Assembly: GCA_002501205.1 (NCBI GenBank)
Contig: DLRW01000075.1
Coordinates: 74,633-138,632 of the forward strand
DNA length: 64,000 nt
Direction of reading: 5' to 3'
Origin: Flavobacteriales bacterium UBA7878
GTDB taxonomy: Bacteria; Bacteroidota; Bacteroidia; Flavobacteriales; Schleiferiaceae
In this document: positions 1-9,340 of the stretch, piece by piece
Layout of the letters: each line of letters begins with the position of its first letter
Position numbering within the stretch: position 1 is the stretch's first letter
Notes under the pieces: generated by a model
Seen by the model: the letters and a program-made list of their open reading frames with translations, nothing else
Told to the model about the DNA's origin: nothing
Databases searched by the model: none
Made by a program: the position numbers and the translations under genes

Positions 1-1
1 T

Positions 2-2020
2 TTGTGGGAATGGAATGGGTTCAATTGGGCTTGGTTAAGAGGGGGAAAGGATTCCGCGGCGATTCAACAAAGTCCTGTATATAGTGAGCCTATGGAATTT
101 GATTATGAGCACCTACCATATCCGCGCTATTATGCCCTAAATTGGAGGGAGGGGGATGTGTTCTACCTGGCCAAAGGAGCAAGCACCAGTCTTAACTCTC
201 TGATCGTTTCAATGGATGATATTTGGGCCTTTGAGCCTGGCAATGTTTGGAATGGATTGACTTGGTCCAAAAACTTTATACCAGCATCCAAATCTGTGAA
301 TGCACAAATTCTATCCAGTGCATCAGTTCCAAATGATATACAGGTAAGATCTCTATTAGTTGATGCAAATCATTCCTTGAATATGGGAGGGAATAGGCTG
401 AAAATTGCCGGAGATCTCTTCAATTATTCGGGAATTGAAAACTTTGATGAAATACATTTCAATGGAAACGACAGCCAAATGGTTAGAGGCGGGCTGTTGG
501 AAGTTTCCACCACTTTGGTTGTTGAGGAGCAAAGCATATTAAAGAGCGAAGGGAATATTCGTGCTCGGGCTTTGGATACGGCTAATTATGGTCAGATAGT
601 AAACTGGGGTGAAATAATTGGCGATGTTGACTTTGAGTTTTATATTCCACTTGCCTCCACTTCATCCAATGGTAGATATATGCACTTAGGTAGCATATTT
701 GATGGGGCTACTATCAATCTAATAAAATCGAGCGCTTCGGGAATTGTAGAATCAGGCTTAAGCAATGCTGCTCAAAACACAATTTGGAGGCTCAACGCAG
801 CCAATGCGTCCTGGCAAAGTCCGTCATTAAGTGATCCTTTTGCACCAGGGGTAGGATATGCAATCTATGCCGGGATAAACCCTTTTGGGAATTTCTTACT
901 CTCGAATGGTACTTCAGGTAGTTTGCGGATGAGGGGACAACTGTCTAATGCCAATACCGTGACCATATCCTTAAATTATAATGATGGCTTAAATGGAAGT
1001 GTGGTTTGGGTAAGTAATGTTGATCAAGCTAAAGAAGGTTGGAACTTTGTGGCCAATCCATTTTCCCACAGTATAAATATCGAAAGCCTGTTGAATGGTC
1101 TCAATTATCGAAGTATTTACATTTGGAATGGAAAGGAAAACCAATATGCGAGTATCAATACCGCTACCTTAAGTGCAAATAATGGAGGCTCATTATTTAT
1201 TCCCCCCGGCCAAGGTTTTTATTTTCAATACAGTTCCAATGATCAACAGACTAAACCTTCCATTCAGTTGGATAGATCTAGTTTGTACAGCTCTACACGA
1301 CCACACTTTCAAAAGAATTCAGGCCTTTTGGCCGATGGCATTCGTTTTCAGATTTTATATAATGACTCGGTTAGCAGCAAAGACGATGTTTGGTTGGGCT
1401 TCGAGGCGGATGCAACAGCAGGCTTTGACCCAAAATATGATGCTTGGAAAATTCGTTCAGCAGGCAGTAAAATGATATATGTGTATTCTCAGGGTCAGGA
1501 GCATAGTATCTCAACCTTTAATCCAGATTCAGTGACTTACGTAGACTTGGGTATTGTAGCACAACATGGGGACACACTATATCTAACAGCAATGCTGGCT
1601 AATTTAAGGGCCTTTAATGAAGTGGAATTAGAGGATCTGAAAACGAACTTGAGTCAAGATTTGGTAGAGCAAAGCCAATATAGCTTTGTGCACGATACTG
1701 CTCATGAGCATCGTTTGCGGGTTCATTTTAGCGTAAATAATGTTTCAGTCCATTCAAGCCCATATAAGTCGGGATTCATTTTCTACAACCAAAATTCTGG
1801 CACGTATCTCCATCATATTGCTGAAGAAAAAGAGCAAGCTGTAGAGGTTCAGATTTACTCTATGAGTGGGAAATTAGTGGAAAGCTTGGGTTGGGATTCG
1901 CCTGAAAATGATTTAGAAATACTGAAAGCCCATGTTCATGGATTGTATATCGTCAAAATCAAGAATCTTAAGTCAAGGTCAACAGAAGTGCTTAAAGTTC
2001 TCAAAGTAGCTAAGAGCTAA
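2..2020 (+). CDS. T9SS type A sorting domain protein, 5' end outside window
   Basis: This is the C-terminal 672 residues of a large secreted protein; the reading frame is open at the first base, so the start lies upstream. The body is rich in Asn, Ser, Gly and aromatic residues, as in extracellular beta-strand proteins, and I recognise no catalytic domain. The last 85 or so residues look like a type IX secretion sorting domain: a segment with IYSMSGKLVES, then GLYIVKIKN and a basic end. By family knowledge such proteins cross the outer membrane through the T9SS and are anchored or released. It stops 11 bp before the convergent end of the next gene. The function of the passenger is unknown. 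Confidence 0.85.
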   Translation: MWEWNGFNWAWLRGGKDSAAIQQSPVYSEPMEFDYEHLPYPRYYALNWREGDVFYLAKGASTSLNSLIVSMDDIWAFEPGNVWNGLTWSKNFIPASKSVNAQILSSASVPNDIQVRSLLVDANHSLNMGGNRLKIAGDLFNYSGIENFDEIHFNGNDSQMVRGGLLEVSTTLVVEEQSILKSEGNIRARALDTANYGQIVNWGEIIGDVDFEFYIPLASTSSNGRYMHLGSIFDGATINLIKSSASGIVESGLSNAAQNTIWRLNAANASWQSPSLSDPFAPGVGYAIYAGINPFGNFLLSNGTSGSLRMRGQLSNANTVTISLNYNDGLNGSVVWVSNVDQAKEGWNFVANPFSHSINIESLLNGLNYRSIYIWNGKENQYASINTATLSANNGGSLFIPPGQGFYFQYSSNDQQTKPSIQLDRSSLYSSTRPHFQKNSGLLADGIRFQILYNDSVSSKDDVWLGFEADATAGFDPKYDAWKIRSAGSKMIYVYSQGQEHSISTFNPDSVTYVDLGIVAQHGDTLYLTAMLANLRAFNEVELEDLKTNLSQDLVEQSQYSFVHDTAHEHRLRVHFSVNNVSVHSSPYKSGFIFYNQNSGTYLHHIAEEKEQAVEVQIYSMSGKLVESLGWDSPENDLEILKAHVHGLYIVKIKNLKSRSTEVLKVLKVAKS

Positions 2021-2030
2021 ACGGCCAGGG

Positions 2031-3389
2031 CTATTCAATAATTAATCGAAGACTTTCCCCAGTTTTAATTGATGTTAGAAAGTAAATCCCGGGAGGCCCC
2101 GGAATAGTTAGGTTTTTAGAATTTAACTCGAATTCAATATTCTGGCCAAGCACATTTTGAACTTTCCAGTTGCTTGAATTCAGATTTCTGGAAATATGGA
2201 AGACCCCTTTCGAGGGGTTTGGGTAAGCACTTATGGGAGGGAGGTAATTGGACTTAAGTTGCAATCCTTTTGCTTGCCCTAATGCCAGAATTAAGCTGGG
2301 GGCCTGATTAAAATCTGAACCTGCGGCAAAGAATTGTCCCTGATCATTGCATATCAAACCACTGCCAATACAAGTAGGTGAACTGGAGTGACTATCAATA
2401 AAAAGTTGCTTACCGGCAGAGTCACTTTCCACTACAATCATTTCGGTTTGACCATTTTCCGGTGCAATACGGTAGCCGGTAAAGAGGTAGGTGTCATAAG
2501 GTGTTATTGCCATATCAAAGCAGGCGTCATTCTTAACTACACCCGGTTGAACGAACACATCGGAGAGTACATTTAGATTGGTGTCCAGAAGGGTAAGAGT
2601 AATATCAAAATATACGGATAGAGCAGAAGCACCTTCGCCACCTATGGCAATTTGCCCTTTGGAGTTTACACCAATTGCATTACCTCCACGAGTAAATCCG
2701 CTGGAGACAATTTTACGATTGACCAAATGACCTTGATTATCAATTGTACTCACTAAATAGTCAAATCGAGTCGGCAACTCATAGTCCGAGGTGTATGCCC
2801 ATCCGCCAGAAGGCAAGGTAATAATTTCTTGCGCAACAAAGGAGAGGCTGTCGATTTGGACATGTCGATGCAGAATGTTCAATGCCGTATCCAGAATTAA
2901 GACTTGGGCACTTTGCTCAGCACCACTTTGGCTGCGCATTTGATTTAACAAAGCAATTTGGTTTAGCGGATTGGCTGCAATGTCTTGGCCTGCTAAAGTG
3001 GTGTCGCCAGAACCAAAACGCTTTTCTTGGAGAAGGACTCCGGCTGTATCAAGGACCGTCACCCAGGCTTGGTTGGTGTCGTTCCAAGACCTTTCGCCAG
3101 CCACGAATAATTTTTCATGTAGGAAAATAATTTGCGAGGCTGCATAGTTTCCGGTAGTTCCGTATACCTTTTTCCAAAGAACCTGACCCTGGGGATCGAG
3201 CTTATATAGTTGCCATTTGTTTCCTGGATATTGATTGGTGTCACCATTGGCCAGGTAGTAGATATTGCCACTGGGGTCTAAACAAAGTTTGGCGGCGGTT
3301 TCCAAGCTTTGGTTCGGGCCAAAGTTCTGCCAAACAGCACTTTGACTGTGTAAGGTGGAGCAAAAAAGGAGGAGAATCAGAATGCGCAT
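2031..3389 (-). CDS. secreted beta-propeller-like protein with T9SS type A sorting domain
   Basis: I chose the internal ATG at 3389 because it starts a clean signal peptide (MRILILLLFCSTLHSQS); a longer frame to 3455 only adds a non-signal extension. The 452-residue protein has repeated strand motifs of the kind LDTAGVLLQEKRFGSGD and LDPQGQVLWKKVYG, typical of cell-surface propellers in Bacteroidota. The C-terminus has the sorting signature SAYPNPSKGVFHIS followed by GIYFLTSIKTGESLRLIIE. It is probably exported and surface-attached. The propeller fold is an inference and no substrate can be named. The predicted product at 19017-20984 has a similar N-terminal repeat style. Confidence 0.85.
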   Translation of the reverse strand: MRILILLLFCSTLHSQSAVWQNFGPNQSLETAAKLCLDPSGNIYYLANGDTNQYPGNKWQLYKLDPQGQVLWKKVYGTTGNYAASQIIFLHEKLFVAGERSWNDTNQAWVTVLDTAGVLLQEKRFGSGDTTLAGQDIAANPLNQIALLNQMRSQSGAEQSAQVLILDTALNILHRHVQIDSLSFVAQEIITLPSGGWAYTSDYELPTRFDYLVSTIDNQGHLVNRKIVSSGFTRGGNAIGVNSKGQIAIGGEGASALSVYFDITLTLLDTNLNVLSDVFVQPGVVKNDACFDMAITPYDTYLFTGYRIAPENGQTEMIVVESDSAGKQLFIDSHSSSPTCIGSGLICNDQGQFFAAGSDFNQAPSLILALGQAKGLQLKSNYLPPISAYPNPSKGVFHISRNLNSSNWKVQNVLGQNIEFELNSKNLTIPGPPGIYFLTSIKTGESLRLIIE

Positions 3390-3476
3390 AGGGCTAAAGT
3401 AATTCCTCAATTTGAATTGGCCTATTTCGCCTTCGAAATATCGAACTATACCCACTGAGTTTCAAAAAAATAACTT

Positions 3477-3484
3477 TACCTTTG
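3477..3484 (+). promoter_or_regulatory. -7 promoter element upstream of rpsA
   Basis: TACCTTTG matches the Bacteroidota -7 consensus TAnnTTTG, 122 bp before the preferred rpsA start. No convincing -33 TTG was found at 17-23 bp upstream, so only the -7 part is supported. Confidence 0.45.
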
Positions 3485-3606
3485 CACTCCTTTTTCTGGG
3501 GAGTGAAATGGATCAGGAAAAGGCTTAGAATCAAAATGATGTAAAAATTCTTTCGTTGCGGGTTTCCCTAATGATCTTACCGGTGCGAAATACAAATGAT
3601 TTCTGC

Positions 3607-5514
3607 ATGTCAGAAGAAAACAAAAAAGTAGAAGAGGAAGTAGCAAATACTCCGGAAACTACCCAGGAGGCGGCTGCTGAGACTGCTGCTGAAACTAAGA
3701 CCGAAACTGTTGAAGAAGCTCCTGCTAAAGAAGTGGCTCCTGAAGTAGTTGAGGAAAGCACTGAGTTTGATTGGGACGAATTCGAATACGGAATCGCTTC
3801 TAAAGGAAAAGCTCAGCGCGAAGAGCTCACCAAGTTGTACGAGGAAAGCCTCACCAGCATCGATGAGCACACCATTACCGAAGGTAAGGTGATCAACATG
3901 ACCGATCGCGAAGCTATCGTAGATATCGGTTACAAGTCGGAAGGGGTTATCTCCTTGAACGAGTTCCGTTACAATCCTGATTTGAAAGTAGGTGACCAGG
4001 TTGAAGTTTTGGTTGACAAAACTGAAGACAAAGAAGGTCAGTTAGTACTTTCTCACCGTAAAGCCCGCTCTATCAAGGCTTGGGATCGTGTGAACGAAGC
4101 TCACGACAATGAGGAAGTAGTGAAAGGTTACATTAAGTGTCGTACTAAAGGTGGTATGATCGTTGACGTATTCGGAATTGAGGCTTTCTTGCCTGGTTCT
4201 CAGATCGACGTGAAGCCTATCCGCGATTACGATGCCTATGTAGATAAAAACATGGAATTCAAGATTGTTAAGATCAATCACGAATTCAAGAACGTGGTAG
4301 TATCTCACAAAGCCCTTATCGAAGCCGACCTCGAAGAACAAAAACGCGAGATCATTGGCAAACTCGAGAAAGGTCAAGTACTCGAAGGTGTGGTGAAAAA
4401 CATCACTTCTTACGGAGTATTTATCGACTTGGGTGGTGTAGATGGTTTGATCCACATTACCGATTTGAGCTGGAGTCGTATCAACCACCCAAGCGAAGTG
4501 GTAGAGTTGGACCAGACTTTGAACGTGGTAATTTTGGACTTCGACGAAGACAAAACCCGTATTCAGTTAGGTCTGAAGCAGCTTGAGGCTCATCCTTGGG
4601 ATAACCTCGATAGCGAGTTGAAAGAAGGTGATAAAGTGAAAGGTAAAGTAGTAGTATTAGCTGACTACGGTGCTTTCGTTGAAATCATCCCTGGTGTTGA
4701 AGGTCTTATTCACGTTAGTGAAATGAGCTGGAGCACTCACTTGCGTTCTGCACAAGACTTTATGAAAGTTGGTGATGAGGTTGAAGCAGTTATCTTAACT
4801 CTCGACCGCGAAGAGCGCAAAATGTCTCTCGGTATCAAGCAATTGAGCACTGATCCTTGGACTGATATCACTACCAAATACCCAGTTGGATCTAAGCACG
4901 AAGGTGCGGTACGTAACTTCACCAACTTCGGTGTGTTCGTAGAACTGGAAGAAGGTATTGATGGTCTTATCCACATCAGCGATTTAAGCTGGACCAAGAA
5001 AATTAAGCACCCCAGTGAATTTACTTCTGTAGGTGCTAAATTGGAAGTGGTTGTATTGGATATCGATGTTGAAAACCGTCGCTTAAGCCTTGGTCACAAA
5101 CAAGTTGAAGACAATCCATTCGAAACTTATGCCACCTTACTAGAAGAAGGTAGTGTAATTGAAGGTAAAGTACTTCGCAAAGTTGACAAAGGTGCTGAGA
5201 TCGTATTCGAAAACCTCGGAGTAGAAGCATTTGTTCCTTCTCGTCACATGGTGAAAGAAGATGGAAGTGAAGTGGCTGCTGATGAGCGTATCGATTTCAA
5301 AATCATCGAGTTTAACCCAGATGCCCGTCGTGTGGTAGCTTCTCATACCGAGCTTCACAAACAAGTGAAAGCTGATAAGCAGAAAGCCGATCGCGTTCAA
5401 GCTAAGAAAGCCGTTAAAGTGATCAACTCTAATGTAGAGCGTTCTACCTTAGGTGACCTTGACGCTTTAAGCAAGCTTAAAGAGCAAATGGAAGACGACG
5501 AAAAGAACGGTTAA
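3607..5514 (+). CDS. rpsA: 30S ribosomal protein S1
   Basis: Ribosomal protein S1 binds mRNA on the small subunit and helps initiation. The 635-residue product has six S1 (OB-fold) repeats, beginning near TITEGKVINMTDREAIVDIG, then VVKGYIKCRTKGGMIVDVF, VLEGVVKNITSYGVFIDLGG, KVKGKVVVLADYGAFVEI, KHEGAVRNFTNFGVFVEL and VIEGKVLRKVDKGAEIVF. Ahead of the repeats is an acidic, Ala/Glu/Thr-rich arm of about 50 residues, common in Bacteroidota S1. I chose ATG 3607 (MSEENKK) over an upstream in-frame start at 3556, whose extra 17 residues do not look like S1. Codon use is noticeably biased (GAA, AAA, GGT), as expected for a highly expressed gene. A terminator follows. Confidence 0.97.
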   Translation: MSEENKKVEEEVANTPETTQEAAAETAAETKTETVEEAPAKEVAPEVVEESTEFDWDEFEYGIASKGKAQREELTKLYEESLTSIDEHTITEGKVINMTDREAIVDIGYKSEGVISLNEFRYNPDLKVGDQVEVLVDKTEDKEGQLVLSHRKARSIKAWDRVNEAHDNEEVVKGYIKCRTKGGMIVDVFGIEAFLPGSQIDVKPIRDYDAYVDKNMEFKIVKINHEFKNVVVSHKALIEADLEEQKREIIGKLEKGQVLEGVVKNITSYGVFIDLGGVDGLIHITDLSWSRINHPSEVVELDQTLNVVILDFDEDKTRIQLGLKQLEAHPWDNLDSELKEGDKVKGKVVVLADYGAFVEIIPGVEGLIHVSEMSWSTHLRSAQDFMKVGDEVEAVILTLDREERKMSLGIKQLSTDPWTDITTKYPVGSKHEGAVRNFTNFGVFVELEEGIDGLIHISDLSWTKKIKHPSEFTSVGAKLEVVVLDIDVENRRLSLGHKQVEDNPFETYATLLEEGSVIEGKVLRKVDKGAEIVFENLGVEAFVPSRHMVKEDGSEVAADERIDFKIIEFNPDARRVVASHTELHKQVKADKQKADRVQAKKAVKVINSNVERSTLGDLDALSKLKEQMEDDEKNG

Positions 5515-5535
5515 AACCGATTTAAGTCATATTCG

Positions 5536-5574
5536 ACCCCGGTTCAGGTTTTATACTTGAATCGGGGTTTTTTT
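5536..5574 (+). terminator. rho-independent terminator of rpsA
   Basis: A GC-rich stem starting ACCCCGGTTCAGGT pairs with CTTGAATCGGGGT across a short AT loop and runs into a seven-T tract, 20 bp after the rpsA stop codon. Confidence 0.85.
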
Positions 5575-5628
5575 ATGGCTAAAATTGAGATATATTAGGG
5601 CACTGATAGGATTCGGATCTGTTTTAAC

Positions 5629-7401
5629 TTGAAAGTCAATCTCTTTTTTCTTCGTTCATTCTTGCTCTTGTTTAGCTTGAGTTTGCAGGCTCAACTTAGC
5701 ATGGAGGAGAATGTGGACTCCCTGAATAATCTTTATGCAAAAGGATTGTATGAAGAGCTTATTTATATGGGGCAGTCCAATATTGCCGACTGGCCAGTTA
5801 TGGACACTCTTAATAAGCACTATGGGCGTACCTTACTGAACCTGGGTAAGGCTTATGGACAATTAGAGGTCTATTCGGAGGCCATGCAGTATCACCGCAG
5901 AGCTCTGTCGGTGTACAAACAGATTTCAGACTCCTCTGGTGTGGCGAATGCCTATACTTATCTGGCCTCAATTTACTATAGCACGGAAGACTCGGCAGGG
6001 GCCTTCGCCAATTTACACTGGGCTCGTTCCTATTATCCCGATTCGGTTTCCAATACCGAAGAGATGCGCCATGCCTATATTTTAGGATTGCTTTACAAGA
6101 AATTCGGAACTCCAGAACGTGGCTTAGAGCTGATTGATAGCTTGATTCCTCATCTCCGCACCAATACCTATCTCTATGCTCAGGTAAATGTGGCGAGTAT
6201 AGATCTTATGGACTCCATGGAGTTTTTAGTACGATACCCGGATATTCTGCTTCATATTGAAAGATCTAAGTTCTCTGTAGTATATCGTATCAAGGCTTTG
6301 GAAGAAGTGCTTATGCGAGCGAATGAGATTGGTCGGCAGGATATTATTGTGCGCTATCTGCCTAAGTTGGAAAGCTTAATGAAAGCCGGTGGTCGAAATG
6401 TGTCGGTGACCCAGAAGGCTCGCTATTACCGACTTAAGGCCGATGCTAAGGCTTATCTGAAGGACTATCTCGCTGCCTACAAATTAATGAATGACTATAC
6501 CAAGCATTTGGCGCAAATGGATTCGGTAAGAGGAGCTTCAGATTTGCAGAAATTAGAGACTCAGGTGCGACTTAAAGATGCGGAGTTGAATGCAAAGGAA
6601 CTTAGTGTCGCCTTGCAAGACAGTAAACGCCAGACCTATATTTTGATCATTATTATTGTACTGGCCGGCATTATCATCTTTTTGATTTATCGCATTAATC
6701 GCAATACCCGCGAACGAAACAAGGCAATTGCCGAGGTAGCGGCCACCCGTGGGCGAATGCTATCCATTTTATCTCATGATATTCGCACACCGCTGAGCCA
6801 ATTAATTGGAACCCTGGAGGCTTTTGAGGAAGGTGATTTGAATGTAACCGATCTAAAGGAAATGTTAGGTCCAATTAAAGCGGCGGCAGAAAGCACTAAT
6901 AAGTTACTCGATAATACTGTGGCTTGGATTAATGTGAATCGAGCTGATTTTAAACTCAATCCAATTAGCTTTGATGTACAGGCCTTTTATGAGGATATCT
7001 TAAGCCATTTTAAAGCGGTAGCCCGTGCTAAGGAAGTAAGCTTTGAGCTGGATATTCAATTGAAGATATTGCATGCCGATCGCTTTTTGGTGCAAACCAC
7101 CCTTTTCAATTTAATTAGCAATGCCCTTAAATTCAGTGAGAAAGGAGGGCGATTAGTCTTGAAGAGTTATCAGCGAAAGGATCGCAAGGTCTTGGAAGTA
7201 TCGGATAATGGTCGTGGAATTAGCGAGGCCAATTTGGAGATTATTCGCTGGGAGATGCGCATAAGTACCCAGGGAACCCATCGCGAAAGCGGAGGTGGCT
7301 TAGGTTTAACCATTGTTCGCGATGCCTGTCATAAGCTGGATGCCGATTTTGAAATTGATAGTATTGAAGGTCAAGGGACCAATTGCCGAATAGTTTTCTA
7401 G
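5629..7401 (+). CDS. TPR-containing sensor histidine kinase
   Basis: Membrane sensor kinase of 590 residues. A signal peptide (KVNLFFLRSFLLLFSLSLQAQ) leads into a periplasmic region of tetratricopeptide-like repeats (about 25-320), one transmembrane helix (about 336-354), a HisKA domain with phosphoacceptor His383 in LSHDIRTPLSQLIG, and a HATPase_c domain with the N box NLISNALKFS and G boxes DNGRGIS and GGGLGLTIV. There is no receiver domain and no response regulator next to it, so it is an orphan here. The start is TTG; the first downstream ATG (5701) would remove the signal peptide, so TTG is preferred. The stimulus is unknown. Confidence 0.9.
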   Translation: MKVNLFFLRSFLLLFSLSLQAQLSMEENVDSLNNLYAKGLYEELIYMGQSNIADWPVMDTLNKHYGRTLLNLGKAYGQLEVYSEAMQYHRRALSVYKQISDSSGVANAYTYLASIYYSTEDSAGAFANLHWARSYYPDSVSNTEEMRHAYILGLLYKKFGTPERGLELIDSLIPHLRTNTYLYAQVNVASIDLMDSMEFLVRYPDILLHIERSKFSVVYRIKALEEVLMRANEIGRQDIIVRYLPKLESLMKAGGRNVSVTQKARYYRLKADAKAYLKDYLAAYKLMNDYTKHLAQMDSVRGASDLQKLETQVRLKDAELNAKELSVALQDSKRQTYILIIIIVLAGIIIFLIYRINRNTRERNKAIAEVAATRGRMLSILSHDIRTPLSQLIGTLEAFEEGDLNVTDLKEMLGPIKAAAESTNKLLDNTVAWINVNRADFKLNPISFDVQAFYEDILSHFKAVARAKEVSFELDIQLKILHADRFLVQTTLFNLISNALKFSEKGGRLVLKSYQRKDRKVLEVSDNGRGISEANLEIIRWEMRISTQGTHRESGGGLGLTIVRDACHKLDADFEIDSIEGQGTNCRIVF

Positions 7402-7424
7402 CTTCGCAGAGCAAGATGAGAAAG

Positions 7425-8516
7425 ATGCAGATAGCGGAAATCATTCGTGTTTTAGAAGATTGGGCTCCCTTAGCTTATCAGGAGTCTTATGATAATAGCA
7501 AATTACTTTTTGGTCAAAAGGATAGAGAGCTGAACCAGGTACTGGTTTCTCTCGATATAACGGAGGCTATTGTGGATGAGGCCCTGCAGAAAGGGGCTCA
7601 AATGATCATTAGTCACCATCCTTTGATTTTCGGTGGACTCAAGTCGCTTACCGGAAAAAATGATGCGGAACGAGCATTGATCAAAGCCATTCAAAATAAT
7701 ATTGCAATTTATGCCCTGCATACCAATTTGGATAATGTGTCCAGTGGGGTGAATGCTGAGATTGGTCGCAGGTTAGGAATAGCTAAACCAAAGATATTGG
7801 CACCGCGTACCGGCGTATTAAAGAAATTGGTGGTCTTTGTGCCTCATAATAATGTGCAGTCGCTTAGCGAAGCTTTATGGGCGGCTGGAGCTGGAACGAT
7901 CGGAAATTATGATCAATGCAGTTTTCGATCGGAAGGAAAAGGGACTTTTCGCGCATCAACAAATGCAAAACCTACTCTTGGTGAAATTGGAAGCCTGCAT
8001 CAGGAAGAGGAGTTTCGCTTGGAGCTTTTGGTCGAAGGAGCAAAGCTAGCAGCCGTTTTAAAGGCTATGCAACTGAATCATCCCTATGAGGAGGTAGCCT
8101 ATGAGATTTATGCGATTGAAAATGCCCATCAGGAAATAGGATCCGGGATGTATGGTGATTTAGCAGAAGCCATTTCAAGTCAGGAAATATTAAAGCAAAT
8201 CAAGCAAACTTTTGGTGGGATGGTACGCTATACCCGGCCCCAGAAGGAAGAAATTAAAAGAATAGCCTGGTGTGGAGGTAGCGGTAGTTTCCTCTTATCC
8301 AGTGCGAAAGCAATTGGGGCTGATTTATTTCTAAGTTCCGACTTTAAATATCATCAATTTTTTGAGGCTGATAACCAGATACTTATTGCAGATATTGGTC
8401 ATTACGAGAATGAACAATACACTATCGGCCTGATTGCCGAATATTTGCGAAAAAAATTCCCTAATTTTGCCGTTCTTTTAACGGAAAACAGTACCAACCC
8501 GATCAATTATTTATAG
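7425..8516 (+). CDS. Nif3-like dinuclear metal centre protein (GTP cyclohydrolase I type 2 family)
   Basis: Member of the Nif3/YbgI family, toroidal hexamers with a two-metal site; the cellular role is not settled, though database names call it GTP cyclohydrolase I type 2. Visible metal-ligand motifs are ISHHPLIFGG, HTNLDN and, near the C-terminus, DIGHYENEQ. The 363-residue length fits the long form with an inserted middle domain (about residues 125-235). I start at ATG 7425 (MQIAEIIRVLEDWAPLAYQE) because family members begin this way; ATG 7416 is an equally simple alternative and a TTG at 7383 would overlap the kinase. It lies 4 bp before the next gene, a pairing often seen in Bacteroidota. 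Confidence 0.93.
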   Translation: MQIAEIIRVLEDWAPLAYQESYDNSKLLFGQKDRELNQVLVSLDITEAIVDEALQKGAQMIISHHPLIFGGLKSLTGKNDAERALIKAIQNNIAIYALHTNLDNVSSGVNAEIGRRLGIAKPKILAPRTGVLKKLVVFVPHNNVQSLSEALWAAGAGTIGNYDQCSFRSEGKGTFRASTNAKPTLGEIGSLHQEEEFRLELLVEGAKLAAVLKAMQLNHPYEEVAYEIYAIENAHQEIGSGMYGDLAEAISSQEILKQIKQTFGGMVRYTRPQKEEIKRIAWCGGSGSFLLSSAKAIGADLFLSSDFKYHQFFEADNQILIADIGHYENEQYTIGLIAEYLRKKFPNFAVLLTENSTNPINYL

Positions 8517-8520
8517 CTCT

Positions 8521-9297
8521 ATGGCTAAAGAAGTTACTGTTGAAGAAAAGTTACGCGCTCTCTACGATCTTCAGCTCATTGATTCCCGAATTGATAAAAT
8601 CCGCAGCATCCGCGGGGAACTACCTTTAGAGGTAGAAGACCTTGAGGATGAGATTGGTGGATTGGAAACCCGTGTCGAAAAGTTAAACGTCGACATCGAC
8701 GAGTTGGATCAGGAGGTGAAAGCCAAAAAAAACCTGATCAAAGACTCTGAGGAGAAGATCAAAAAATACGAGTCGCAGCAGAAAAACGTTCGCAACAACC
8801 GCGAGTTTGATGCACTTTCTAAAGAAATCGAATTCCAGGAATTGGAAATTCAATTGGCTGAAAAACGCATTAAAGAGTTTAAAGCCAAAATCGATAATAA
8901 GAAAGAAGCTATTGCCGGCGCTGATGAGAAATTAGCAGAACGCAAATCTCACCTGGAATTCAAGAAAGGTGAGTTGGATAGCATTCTTAAGGAAACTCAA
9001 GAGGAAGAAGATCTTCTTTTGAAAGAATCCGCCAAACAGCAAAAGGTAATCGAGGAGCGCTTATTAAAAGCCTATACTCGTTTACGTAATAGCGCTCGTA
9101 ACGGCTTGGCAGTAGTGCCGGTTGAGCGTGGTGCTTCAGGTGGTTCCTTCTTTACCATTCCTCCACAACGTCAGTTAGAAATCGCCGCCCGGAAGAAAAT
9201 CATCACCGATGAGCATTCTGGACGTATTCTGGTTGACCCCGAATTAGCTCGGGAAGAGGAAGAGAAAATGGAGAAGCTTTTTACTTCTAAAAAGTAA
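8521..9297 (+). CDS. coiled-coil protein of the C4-type zinc ribbon family, zinc cysteines lost
   Basis: A 258-residue protein of the CT398/zf-RING_7-type family: a long antiparallel coiled coil (about 10-185, rich in Glu, Lys and heptad Leu/Ile) followed by a small C-terminal ribbon. The ribbon context is intact (VVPVERGASGGSFFTIPPQ, then GRILVDPEL), but the positions where relatives carry two CxxC zinc pairs read ASGGS and TDEHSG here. All four cysteines are therefore Ser or Asp, so the domain should not bind zinc in the usual way. Role in the family is poorly defined (nucleic-acid or complex-associated in various reports). It is probably cotranscribed with the Nif3 gene and followed by a hairpin. 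Confidence 0.88.
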   Translation: MAKEVTVEEKLRALYDLQLIDSRIDKIRSIRGELPLEVEDLEDEIGGLETRVEKLNVDIDELDQEVKAKKNLIKDSEEKIKKYESQQKNVRNNREFDALSKEIEFQELEIQLAEKRIKEFKAKIDNKKEAIAGADEKLAERKSHLEFKKGELDSILKETQEEEDLLLKESAKQQKVIEERLLKAYTRLRNSARNGLAVVPVERGASGGSFFTIPPQRQLEIAARKKIITDEHSGRILVDPELAREEEEKMEKLFTSKK

Positions 9298-9313
9298 ATC
9301 ATATTGCATCTTT

Positions 9314-9340
9314 GAGGGATCCTTAGCGATCCCTTTTTTT
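9314..9340 (+). terminator. hairpin plus T-run directly before the next start codon
   Basis: The stem GGGATC/GATCCC with a short loop is followed by seven T residues that run straight into the ATG at 9341. It should terminate the Nif3/coiled-coil operon, or act as a leader hairpin for the downstream gene. Confidence 0.75.
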
